A stretch of DNA of 64,000 nucleotides from Isoetes taiwanensis (lineage: Eukaryota; Streptophyta; Lycopodiopsida; Isoetales; Isoetaceae). Positions 34,274 to 45,072 of the stretch are shown piece by piece. How positions within the stretch are numbered: position 1 is the stretch's first letter; each line of letters begins with the position of its first letter. Location: contig JAJEKV010000063.1 of NCBI GenBank assembly GCA_021234155.1, positions 7,956,095 through 8,020,094 on the forward strand, read 5' to 3'. The notes below the pieces were generated by a model. It did not search any database and was not told the origin of the DNA. It saw only the letters and a list, made by a program, of their open reading frames with translations. The position numbers and the translations under genes are program-made.

Positions 34274-35916
34274 TGTGACGTTCCAGGGGAATATACGCCA
34301 TAAAATATGTATATTCCTGGACCCGTCACCATACAAGTCTACGTATGTAGCCTTGTATGCCTTAGAAAGTGGCAAGGGGTGCACATCTAAGTCAAGTGTT
34401 TAACTTAGATAACCTTAGGATAAGCCCATTTCCACATGGCCTTATCCTATTGGGCAACCGCCACACGGCCTCATCCTAGTGGTGCCACGTGGCATCCCAT
34501 GTGGACCCACACCTATATTGGCTCTAACCCTAACCCTAGACCCTTTTCCCTGACCTAGCACCTGAACTCTCATCCACGTGCCCGAAACCCCGTTTCGAGC
34601 ACCGTTCGTCATAGTCTAGCCTGGAGCAGCAGCCCCTGGAAGGTGTGTATGATCGTAGAGGAAGCCAGCCTTCGACCCACGTCAAGGAGCATGGAGACGC
34701 CAGGGATGGGAGGGAGCGCTTCTGGAGGAGGTAGGTTGAGTAGGGTTCATGTTAGTTCATCTGGAAGTTAGCACTCCAGATGGGTTAGTATTTCGTGTCT
34801 AGAGTAGAGCCACCCTAGAACCTTTGTTGAACATCTTGAACCCTAATCAAGGAACCCTAACTGTAAGCTAGATTTGTATGATTAGGTTAAGATGTTCTTA
34901 TGATTATTCTCATGATGTGATGATTATATGATGATGGTTGATCATGTTTGCTCCTCTTGTATTTGGAAGGGGGGTAGAGACCTAGAGCCATATGTAGTAT
35001 GCTCCTAGATTGGATCCCTTAGTTCCTATTAGTTGCGGCCTGTGCATAGGAACCCAGGGCTATGGAAGCTATGATGTGACTCAAGCACTACACAACGGGC
35101 TAGAGGCAAGATGGAGGGTGGATCCCCGCCGAGTGGGGGCCGGGGGGATCCCGTGAGTGGGCTAGGCTTATGGTCTGGTCACTTGCGGTGGGCCGAGCAT
35201 GGGTCCCGACACCTCCTGGGGCAATGGTGTCGCCCCGCCTCTCAAGAGTTGCAAGTGTCAGCTTGGCTCTTGTTTTGGGGGTTCGGTCGGGTACGAATCG
35301 TGTGTCGTCACGATTCCCTAGCTGCCCGTGGAGCCTCTAGACCCGGGAAGGGGAGATGCAACCCTTCCTACCCGGCTTCCGGACTGGGGAGATGCAACCT
35401 GGAGTAGTCCCGATGGGTGATGCCATGGGACTGCGTATCCGGAAGGTTAGAGTCATGCCACAGCTTGATCTAGCCCATCTGCAAAGTATGCACAGGAGGG
35501 GCGGATGGAGTGGTCAACCCTAGCCATTGTCTTATGCCAGCCCTCGCCATTGCCATGACTCGGTCTGCTCTATCTTGAGGCTTAGCCGGTCAGTCCTCCT
35601 CCTTATGAGTCTGAGCCTGGGTAGGAGCTATCATGTTTTACGGTTTATGATTATCATCTTTGCATTGGTATATGTGTGATGGACTACCCTTCGAGGTAGT
35701 ATTTATATGTTTGATGCTAGTTCTGACATGTTTATCGCTTCCGCTGATCTAGGAGCCCATAGGGGAAGGGCGCGCAAGACACCTTCGTGTCCTCTCCCCG
35801 CACTAGGATCACCTCTGAGTGCGGGGTAGACGAGGGGCCTGTGCGGTTGTTGAGCCGGACGGGGGATTCCTGCCGAGTGTACGGCCAGGCGCCGTATATT
35901 TAGCAAGGGCGTCACA
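34274..35916 (+). repeat. 3' LTR (1643 bp)
   Basis: Begins TGTGACGTTCCAGGG and ends GGGCGTCACA. Followed by GATGG (35917-35921), the right target-site duplicate. Confidence 0.93.
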
Positions 35917-36420
35917 GATGGGTCATGATGTCAAACGCCATCTCTGGATTACTTGATTGAGCTGACCTACGATTTCTCTCCATTCGAATCATCCGGTTGA
36001 AGCATAAAAATAATGACCACAACCTGCATACCAAATTAGAATAAATACAAGAACAGAAACACAGAAAATAGAAACATAACTAAATAAGATACAAAGAAAG
36101 TAAAATACATATGTTTATGGAGGAAATAGAGTTCCATCAAGTCACTGAACTTGCAGAATGAATGTTTTGAGCATGCCTGCAAATTGTTTCAAATCCAGAG
36201 CTTCAACTGGAATATCTATGCTAAACCCTTTAACATGCCTCCAAGCATCAAATCTGCATCTTGCCCATCCATCCTTCTCTTCAGAATTATTGTCACCACC
36301 TTTTGCAATAAGTTTCTGAATTTCGTCATCAATTTCCAGTAGAGGACCACATTTAAGGATTGTTTTTGCACGCAGATGCTTTTTTCTTGTTGCAGGCCTC
36401 GCTTTAACTATTGCAAAGAA
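35917..36420 (-). pseudogene. Crypton-like recombinase, upstream exons
   Basis: On the minus strand, 36020-35917 reads FNRMIRMERNRR, SAQSSNPEMAFDIMTHP and runs straight into the frame that resumes at 24232 once the chromovirus is removed. Farther upstream, 36420-36110 reads RKKHLRAKTILKCGPLLEID, DGWARCRFDAWRHVKGFSID, KQFAGMLKTFILQV and, after a stop, DGTLFPP. This is the core-binding-type N-terminal layout (chain ending in K/R-x-D-G-x-x-[YF]-P-P) of DUF3504/Crypton proteins. A TGA and a TAA near 36110-36130 indicate damage. Exact splice sites are uncertain. Confidence 0.6.
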
Positions 36421-36559
36421 GAGGGTGGATCAAGACTAGACAAAGGAGCAAATGTACTATATGATCCTTCTTAGCAACCGAATTTACTATTATCCGATCT
36501 TCTCTAGCAAGCAAATCTACTATTGTCTCCTCTTCCCTATCAAGAGTTGCAAGTCATCA

Positions 36560-36900
36560 AATATTAAGGGAAAAACTAGGAGTAGCACCATCAATAGATT
36601 TTTTCTCAAGACTCCAACATTCTCACGCTCATCATCCTGGCTAAGAACATAACTAGAGGCAGATGTAGAGGCAATTTCTCCAACAATACGGATATTGCTA
36701 AGAACATTACTTGAAATTTCTCTCGATGGAAATGATGCACCTAAAAAAATAAAAGCACCTAAATCTAAAGAACCTAAATAAAAGCACCTAAATCAAAGAA
36801 ACTTACCTCTACTTCTATCCGGCCTCTACCACGACATGCAAGATCCCCCCGGACACCACGGTTTCCACGAGCTTGTTGAAGCATATTCTAAAAATTTCAA
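36560..36900 (-). other. Candidate 5' exons of the Crypton-like gene
   Basis: Two minus-strand exon-like stretches: NMLQQARGNRGVRGDLACRG ending at GTAGAG|GTAAGTTT (about 36885-36808), and, after TTTTTTTAG, GASFPSREISSNVLSNIRIV with an acidic end SQDDEREN (about 36740-36630). Splice signals fit an Arg/Gly-rich N-terminal region, but no domain is recognised. Confidence 0.3.
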
Positions 36901-37964
36901 GAGAATAAAAAATAGCAGATTTAAGAAAACAAACATAGTAGAATTAAGGGAAACTAGTTATGGTGCCCGGCATTGCCAGGCTTTAGAAATATGGATTGTA
37001 GAAGAGGGCATGTAGTTTTGCATTTGTAGGTTTTAGGACATTGTTGTAAGGATGTTTTTCCTTTGTATGTTTTAGAATAGTTGTGTTAGGTTGTATCTAA
37101 CTCGAAGAGGTTGTATTTGTGGAGCTTCAATTATATGTAAAAGACGCACCACAATGTATTAGGAATCAAGTTTAGTCTTCTTGATAAGTAATTTTATGGG
37201 GGTTTTATTTATCAAACTTTACAAAAGGTTATGTGCCAGGCATTTAGCACCTTCATGTAATTGCATTGCGTAACTCCTCATCTAAGTTGCGGATAGATGA
37301 CCTGAGGATGAAGCACTTCTAGAATAAAAAGCTTGTAACCAACATGTATATGGTTACTAAAACTGCTTGTTGAATGTGAAATGGAGGAATCAATGAATAA
37401 TTAACTACATCTAAAGGAATCAATTTACGTCATGTTTATTTGTTATTGAGAACATGATGTTATTTTGGATGTGTGACCTTGATGTATGGATGTTTGTTTT
37501 CATATATGCATGGGCAGTCTAGCATTGGTAATATGTCCTGCCATCTAAAATGAGAACACTTTCTACAGCATTGAGAAAAAGAAGCACCTAAGCCACAACG
37601 ATATTGATGCTTAACATGATGTACATCTCTAATCTTAGTGGTCAGACCTCTGAAATCATTATTGCTTCCAAGACTGAGGTGACATCTTCCTTGGTTTTTA
37701 GAGGATGATATCCTTTGCCTCTTCACATTTCCAGCTGGCCCATAACGTGCAATTGGAGAAATGTGAATTACAAATAAGTTTGATAAAAGCTGCTTCTGTG
37801 GAACCCACCTATTTGAAACAACCAAAGATTAAACCTTAAAAGAATGTTACATAATGTCATCTAGAGAAGCAAAATGTAGTTTTCTAACTGAGAGTCTTCT
37901 GATCCAATTATTGTAAAATAAGTGGCACAATGCACCCACAATATCGCTGTAGATTTTGCTACAT

Positions 37965-38355
37965 CTCAAATTAACAATTAACATGCTCTCCCGTTATAAA
38001 CATATTCTTATCAATATGTTCCTCATCTCGAATTAATGATTAATGTGCTCTTCCTTTATAAACATATCCTTACTAATATGCTTCTCATGATGAGTGCCCA
38101 CAGACACAGCAAATTGTTGCATCATTGGCAAATAAAGAAAGGATAAGATAGATTAGAACAAAGATTTATGATACTTGGTTGCTAAGTCTAGGTCTAGTCG
38201 ACTCATCTCAAATTAATGATTAATGTGCTCTCCCAACATATTTTTATCAATATGCTTCTTATGATGAGTTCCCACAAACACAACAGATTGTTGCATCATT
38301 GGCAAATAAAGAAAGGATAAAATAGATTAGAACAAAGATTTATGTAACTTGGTTG
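37965..38355. repeat. Tandem direct repeat, ~180-bp unit, 2 copies plus a partial
   Basis: The unit TCTCGAATTAATGATTAATG ... CAAATAAAGAAAGGATAAGA ... TTTATGATACTTGGTTGC occurs at about 38030 and 38207, with a truncated earlier copy at about 37966. The copies are close enough to be recent. Confidence 0.8.
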
Positions 38356-38389
38356 CAAAGTCTAAGTTTAGTTGAAGAGCAAAATAGGA

Positions 38390-38585
38390 TCCTCTAAGCA
38401 ACATAGAAACTTATCATAATGTAAGTGAAAAGGCAAGAAACTAAGAAACATGCACAACACTATGGCTTCATAACCAAGATGCAACTGCAGAACAGATCAT
38501 CAAGATGGAGGGAAAGGAGAGAGGGAGTAGTCTCGAGGAGGGGATGGGGAGACTTACAAAAGAAATCAGTGTTGTTGATACTTTA
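38390..38585. repeat. Unit repeated at 42910-43095 and 43143-43320
   Basis: All three copies share AAACTTGTAATAATG-like sequence, GGCAAGAAACTAA, ATGGCTTCATAACCAAGATG, AGATGGAG and end near AAAGAAATCAGTGTTGTTGA. On the minus strand each ends in a similar exon-like border (GGCATTAACAACACTGATTTCTTTG|GTAAGT in one copy), as expected from duplicated exon-intron units. Confidence 0.65.
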
Positions 38586-41164
38586 CATAGAGAGTTAATG
38601 ATAACATTGGTATAATATGACAAAGTTCCATTGCAGCATCACGAGTTCCTAACCCTGAATAATGTAGGGGGGAAGGGGTAAAATAGATGGCAATAAATTG
38701 TGTAGGAAGTGTCATGTATTACTGTTGCTATATTGGTCGCAAGATTGTGAACTTGGAAGTATGTGCAATAGATCTGGATAGAGGCTGGAATAGTTTTTTT
38801 TTTTTTAGTTGCTATATGTGCACATGCTACGTGATTCCCATATGCGCAATTGGTACTCAACATGTGAGTGGTAATTATTAAAAAAGCAACTGGATCTCAT
38901 ATTGTAATAGTACGATTTTAGTATCTTTTGATTAAAGTCATGTGTGGAAGATAAATGCATAAGGACAACTTTGTTTAAGTATATGAAAGCTCATGATATA
39001 TACGTTTCTGAGGCCCCACGATAGTCCTTCCCCATGGTCAACAATCAAAATCAACTGCTATTATTTGTCAACAGGATAGCCTAAATATGTTCGATGGGTG
39101 CAAAATGTATGCTCGACTGGTGCAAAATGTTTTGTTGATTATCATTACAAAAGGTGCATATAGTCTTTGCTTGAGTTATTTGGGATATAATCTCTCGAAT
39201 TAGAGAAAGCTTGATCATGGTAAACCGCGAGACTTATTAATGATCTCTAATCACAACAGTTAAGGACTAAGATGCAATGAATACTTAGATTTGAGGAATG
39301 ACAATGTATTATACATTCTTGCTTGAATTCCATATGCTGCATCTTGTTACTGCACATGATTGAAATTGGGCTCAGACCAACGATCTCACTATTGAACTTG
39401 CATAGCTCCATATGCTTACTTGCAGAGCCCACAACACGTATGCAGCTAGAAAACTATACGTAACTTCACATATATACCTGTAGCAGAATATGGAACATCT
39501 ATAGTGAAGGTGTTCCATAAGAAGAAAATAGCAATTGGGCATTAAGTATATTATATACAATTTAGGCAATTGTAACTAATTGAGATATGTACCTGCAGCA
39601 GAAAAACACCACAACTGTGGTTAATGTCCACCTTCAGTTACCCACTAAACACTTGAATTGCAACTTCGAGTTATGGTCAACACATGTTGGACACTCTAAT
39701 GCCCGATGTACTACTTCATTATGTCATATGAGGCCATGGGCAAAATGATTATATAAACTGAGGCCCTTACCGTCTAGCTTGTGAGATCCACCTGGTACAA
39801 AGGCAATTGATGTATATAAACTGAGGCCCTTACCAAATTACATCTTAGAAGTGCAAAATCTTCAGTGTGTTTTAGCTAATCAACTATACATGGAATGATT
39901 ACATAAGGTTATATGTGTTATGCTTATAGAAGGCTCCATAAGTGTGAAAATCTGTAGATGAAACGAAAGCAGATCCTTTGTCCTATGTCTCCTTTTCCAT
40001 TTACACCAGTTTCTTTTTACAACCCTCAGAGCTAGCTCATCATGTTGCTTCGTTCTAATGTCTGCATATTTGGATCCCCAAGATATCAGTTTACAAATAT
40101 CAAAATTATGAATTGAAAGTATGGAATATGATACTTACATAGAAGGATGTTAGAGCATATCCATTCATGTATCTTGGTTTCTTGTGGAATGGCATATGTA
40201 CTTGCATTTCATATCGCATGCAGATGACACTGTTTGTGCATAACCTTTTTTGTATTTTTCTTTGAATAGATAATAAGCATCCTAACTTGAAGTTTTCAAA
40301 AGAAATAATTGTTGGCAATTCTAGAACACTCTTGCTTCTGAAAGAGGTCATCCAGGGCCTCTAAAACTTCATTCTAGAAGAAGTCATCGGAATGTAGCCC
40401 CTGCACTGGACGTCATGTAAGAATGCTTAAGTTCAAGAGCATCTATAGATAGAGAGGATACAAAACACATATCTAACTTCCAAAGATTCTATAGCACTGG
40501 AAGATGCGGATTGAACTATCTCATCTATAAGATGAATTGAAATACCTAAGAGAACATTTCAATTTGCAAAGGGTTTAGGATTGACTTGTGCAAATCCAAT
40601 ATCCATATATGAAACTCTATATTTTAAAGTTTGTGCTAAAAGCAGGCAAAATAATATATGTCGCAGTCCCAGAAATCTTATCCATTCCACATCCTTTCTC
40701 TCTGCCATAGCCAGGAGCAAATGAAGCCCAAAAAGTATTAGAATGAAAAGAGTTTAGCAATAATCCTCTCATTTGAGCGATTCGGCAGCTTTCGTGAGTA
40801 AATGAAAGACAAAGCACGCCAAATGAACTTACTATGTTCATCACTTGATGTAGCCTTCAAGCACTAATATACCCTTTCAATATAGGTTAGCTTGTCTTGC
40901 ATGATCTTGCTTGAAGGAATATAACTTGTGGAAAATATAATCAATAAACAATGCTTGCGAAAAGCAGTAGCTACAATGGACATCCATAATGGACAATTTA
41001 ATAGTTCCAGAAATGCATTGTGAAGTGAATGGCTTTTCCAGAAATGCAGCTATGATTGCCATCATATATATGTGAAATAGCCTTGAAGAAAGCATAGATG
41101 GCAAATTATGTCTTCCTTTCAAATAGTTGAGATGCTGTTAACCTTTTCATATAACAACTGGCAT

Positions 41165-42872
41165 GTTCTTCATCTACCTAGAATTGAATTGAATAGAATA
41201 GAATAGAATAGAATAGAATAGAATAGAATAGAATAGAATAGAATAGAATAGATTTTTTAGCGTTCACGAAGACCGATTGGCCTATGGGACCCAAAGAAAA
41301 AGAGAGCATCAAACGACATCGACTTGTGATTAAAAACCCCCCACCAAGGGTTTTTGAGGGAAAACCTTAGATAATAAGTATCTTCGGGCACGCCATACAA
41401 TTGTATAGGACAGGTTCAATACCGCCCGGCGACACAACCGAAAGTCCGCGGCATCCATAACCTCCTGGAGGTATGACCCCAACAAACCCACTGACGCCGT
41501 ATAACTCATGCAACGGTTGGCCAGGCACTAGTAATCGAACATACTGCTCTCGGATATGGGCAAATGCTGGGCAGATCTGGAGGGCATGACATTCATCCTC
41601 AATGGCGCCCTGGTGGCAACACTCGCAAAGCCTTTGCTCCCGTGCTTCCCGAGCCCAACGTCCTGTCTCAAAGTGGAGACGATGTGCACCCGTGCGAATG
41701 GAAGCTATAAGTCTGCGCTTCTTCATGGGCAACTGGGTGTACAAGTACTGGTGTGGGCCTCTCGTGAGCCTTAGATTGACTTGCTGCTGATAGTGTACCA
41801 GCTTAACGCGCGTCAGAGCATTTGCATCCCAGAGCTTGCGAGGTACCGCTTAAGTGCCTTGCGATCTTTCTTTGTCCTTACATGTACGCATCTGTTTGCC
41901 TGTACACGCCAGCTGAGAACCACTGAGCTTGCTTGTCCTTCTAGCAGGCTTTGAGGCATTGGGGACCCATCGCCATGGCCAAAACAAGGTTGGGCAAACG
42001 TGTATCACCCATAACGACCACCTTCTGGAAGTAAATGATATGGCGTTCCAATGCAGCCTGTTGAAGGGGTAGAAAACCTGTCTCCTGGAGTAGGATCTGG
42101 TATGGGACTGTGGACTTTACCCTCAAGGGCTCGTGCCAAGAAGGCTTTCTGCACCTGCTCGAGGTCATTCAGGTGTTGAGGGATATCACCGGACCCCACA
42201 CTTCTGCCCCATACAAGAGGACCGACTCGACCAAGGCCCGAAACAAGTGTGATTGGTGGCCTCAGGCATACAACTCTGTCTTGTGGCTGTTGTTCTGCAT
42301 GGCATATAGTGCTTTCCAACCCGCCGTGACCCTCAACCTGATGGCAGCATCCCAGTGGGTGGTAGCAGAGAACTCGATCCCCAAGTACTTGTAGGTCGGA
42401 TCCACCTCTACATCTTGTCCCTGGTAAGTGAATGAGGGAAGCCTTGGCTGACGGGATGATGAAACTAGCAGCACCCTAGTTTTGGCCAAGTTAACTTGCA
42501 TGCCAGTGAATCGGCAAAAAGTGTCAAGAGCATCCAGGTGACGTTGCATGTCCTCTGGAGTATAGACCAGGAGGTTTGACATCGTCAGCATATATGAGTT
42601 GTCGGATTGTGTGATGCATGAGATGGGCGCCCGCACCTCCATGCTCAGAGAGCCAATCTTCCAGCTGGTCAATGTATAGGCTAAAGAGTGTGGGGAAAAG
42701 GGGGCAACCCTGACGCACTCCAATACTACTGATTACCGATTGTCCTAACGATGTGATACGGCCTGAGCATGCCTCGTATAGTCTATACATTGCATTCTGC
42801 AAGTCAAGGGGAGTTCCCAGCTGCCGCACTCTGTCCCATAACTTGTCCCGGGGGACTGTGTCAAAAGCTAAT
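41165..42872 (-). mobile_element. 5'-truncated LINE with (TATTC)n tail
   Basis: Minus strand. From 42872 it starts inside the reverse transcriptase (FDTVPRDKLW) and includes GVRQGCPLFPTLFSLYIDQL and LIYADDV (catalytic YADD), then FTGMQVNLAKTRVLLVSSS and YKYLGIEF (thumb). A one-base shift separates 42524-42829 from 42262-42723. The C-terminal zinc-binding region (EQRLCECCHQGAIEDECHAL, 41367-41744) follows, then a 3' UTR with a GGGTTTTT hairpin and TTTTTTAGCGTTCACGA. The element ends in (GAATA)n on the plus strand at 41170-41250. It cannot move by itself. No clear target duplication is seen. Confidence 0.88.
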
Positions 42873-42904
42873 CACAACAAATGCTAATGGTAGGACGAAG
42901 ACAT

Positions 42905-43535
42905 TTTTGAGTATTGTAAGCAATAGAGAAGCTTGTAATGATGAAGTGAAAGTTAAAAGGCAAGAACCTAAAAAGTTTGCACATTTCATAACCAAGATGC
43001 AACTGCCCAATAGATCAGGAAGATGGACGAAAAAGAAAGAAGGTAGTCTCGGGGGAAAATAACTTACCAAAGAAATCAGTGTTGTTAATGCCACTATCGC
43101 CCATGAGCAAGATTTCCAGCATTCCGGACTCCAAAGCAAGATTTTATAAGCAACAGAGAAACTTGTAATAATGAAAGCAGATAGGTAAGAAACTAAAAAG
43201 CCTACACAGCACTATGGCTTCATATCCAACTACACGGCAGATCACCAAAATGGAGAGAAAGGAGACAGATCGGTTATGGAAAAAGAAAGTTACCAAAGAG
43301 ATCAGTGAAGTTAATGCCATATAGTCTGCACCATGCTTCTCTTATGTATAACAGATCCATGCTAACAACTAACAGGCATATCTCTCTGCCACCTGCAAGA
43401 ACCAATGCCGCTATCCTACGAAAAGCCGATATCTTGAACAACCATGGCATGCATGCTGAGATAGGGAGAATATTAAAACTCACAGCCAAAAAATTGGAAC
43501 AATTTAGATTGAGATGAGATGGAGCTCTCAAATCC
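42905..43535 (-). other. Duplicated exon-like units
   Basis: Two neighbouring minus-strand units (43274-43531 and about 42910-43140) read similar ends, YGINFTDLFG and GINNTDFFG, each followed by a GTAA(C/G)T donor. The longer one contains FKISAFRRIAALVLAGGREI. They probably derive from one exon copied three times (see 38390-38585). No function recognised. Confidence 0.35.
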
Positions 43536-44440
43536 CTCCTCTGCCATAGTCAAACACAGATTTCAGGAGCTTAAATGCACGCTGCAACAAAATACTGTAT
43601 AAAATTCAAGCAAATTGCAGAATAGATAGAAAAATACCCCTATTGCGTCCTCCACACGTCTCTCATGCCGTTTACATTCAAATTCCATGCCCCTATATCC
43701 GGGATAAGACTGCACAAAAGAATGCTCGAAATCGTAGCCAAAACATGCTCAAGATTTTTGGAAGAACGGAAATAATTTTCGGTCAAAAAAATACCAACAA
43801 TCTTAGGAAATGATGTAAAAAAAAAAAATCCAAAAAGTTTCCCACCAAACCTGAAAATCCCAAATTAACAAGATTGATAATAGCAAATCTAAGACAACAA
43901 ATAGCAGATTTAAGAGATTTAGGAACTAAAGCACATTGATTGCAAAGATTTAGAAGTGGGAACTAGATTTAGAAACTAGAATTTACTGTCAGATTTAGAA
44001 ACTAGAGCAGATTTACGAAAGAAACTACAGGGAAATTTAAGAAACCAGAGAGAAATTTACTATAAAGAAACTAGAGGAAAAATCTTACAGGTAAATGAAT
44101 CTTATAAAGAAACTCGAGAATACTGAGGATTGAGCGGCCTAATACCTCCAGAATAAGAATGCTCGTTGAAACTCCAAAAATATTGAGGATTCAGTGGCCT
44201 AATACCTCCACAACAAGAATACTCCAAGAATACTCGCTGAAACTCCAAGAATACTGAGGATTCAGGGCTTCAAGAACTCGAAATGAAGAAATTTCTAGAA
44301 ATCGGCCAGAAAACCAAGAATCAGAATCAAGAAATCATGCTGCACCATTTCACCATAGCTGCACCATCTGCGCCATGGCCAGATCTAGTCTATCTAAGCG
44401 CCATACCTGCGCCAAAATCAAACCAAAGACTCCCCTTCCC
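43536..44440. other. Intergenic, upstream of the helicase
   Basis: AT-rich, with three repeats of a unit like ACTCCAAGAATACTGAGGATTCAG (about 44095-44275) and several AGATTTAGAAACTAGA repeats (43960-44090). No gene seen. Confidence 0.5.
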
Positions 44441-44625
44441 CTTTGTTCTTTCCTTGACGTCGTGGAATGAGAAAAGGTCGCCCATTCCCGACGGGAGGGC
44501 CACCAGTTGCCGTCGCCCATTCTGGCGTGGCGGGGCCACCGGCTACCGCGACGGCGGTGGTAGCCACCGCCCCCGCCACGCCAGGGATTGGGCGACCTTT
44601 TCCCATTCCACATCACAAGAACAAC
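44441..44625. mobile_element. GC-rich foldback element (hairpin MITE)
   Basis: Arms GTGGAATGAGAAAAGGTCGC (44461) and GGGCGACCTTTTCCCATTCC (44590, inverted) enclose a second pair, CTGGCGTGGCGGGGCCACCG and its inverted partner ending CGCCACGCCAG. The whole ~170 bases would fold into one long, bulged hairpin. It sits about 450 bases before the helicase start and is much more GC-rich than its flanks. Confidence 0.75.
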
Positions 44626-45072
44626 CTGCCATGTTCAAAACTCCACAGGGAATAGAGGGGAACTCTGTCGAAGTGTCTTAGTTCTTCGATTGGCCTATGG
44701 GTTCTTATGCGGCAAGAAGCCAAACAAGCATTCAAAATCTTCGGTTTGGCTTTCTCCGCCTAGATCCGGCAGCTCTGTACTCGCCATAGCTCCACTGCTT
44801 GGCGCTAACGCCCCCTCACGCCCTTCATGCACAATACACGTGGCCTGCAAAGCAGGTAACTAATCTACGCCTTCAAAACTTCATTTCCCCCCTCCACAAC
44901 AAGGGTTGCCCTCCTACGGGCAACTCAAAAAGAGTTAACAATATTCCAGGAATATTCATTGGAGCACATTTTCAGCCGTTAACTAAATGTGAAGCAAGAA
45001 GTAATGATAATTTGCGAAATTCCATACTTCTGCCCTATGTACTGGTCTTTGGTTGAAGGTGAATCTACAGCG

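Larger units (their letters stand above)
24233..35916 (+). mobile_element. Complete Ty3/gypsy chromovirus carrying an H3-like gene
   Basis: An 11.7-kb element with both LTRs (TGTGACG...GTCACA), tRNA-Met primer site, polypurine tract and a perfect 5-bp target duplication. Order after the primer site: H3-like gene (26559-27689), spacer with a TATA box, an unidentified gag-region ORF (28453-29334), gag remnant, protease, reverse transcriptase, RNase H, integrase, chromodomain, an 890-bp non-coding stretch, polypurine tract. Order RT-RNaseH-IN plus chromodomain defines a chromovirus. The LTRs differ by substitutions and large indels, so the insertion is not recent. pol contains many stops and frameshifts. 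Confidence 0.93.
36930..41160. other. No confident gene; tandem repeats and duplicated exon-like units
   Basis: AT-rich. A minus-strand frame at 37460-37825 (121 residues, Cys-rich near its end: SQCCRKCSHFRWQD) may be an exon but has no recognised fold. A repeat array lies at 37965-38355 and a unit repeated at 42.9-43.3 kb lies at 38390-38585. The rest shows only short frames. Confidence 0.45.
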
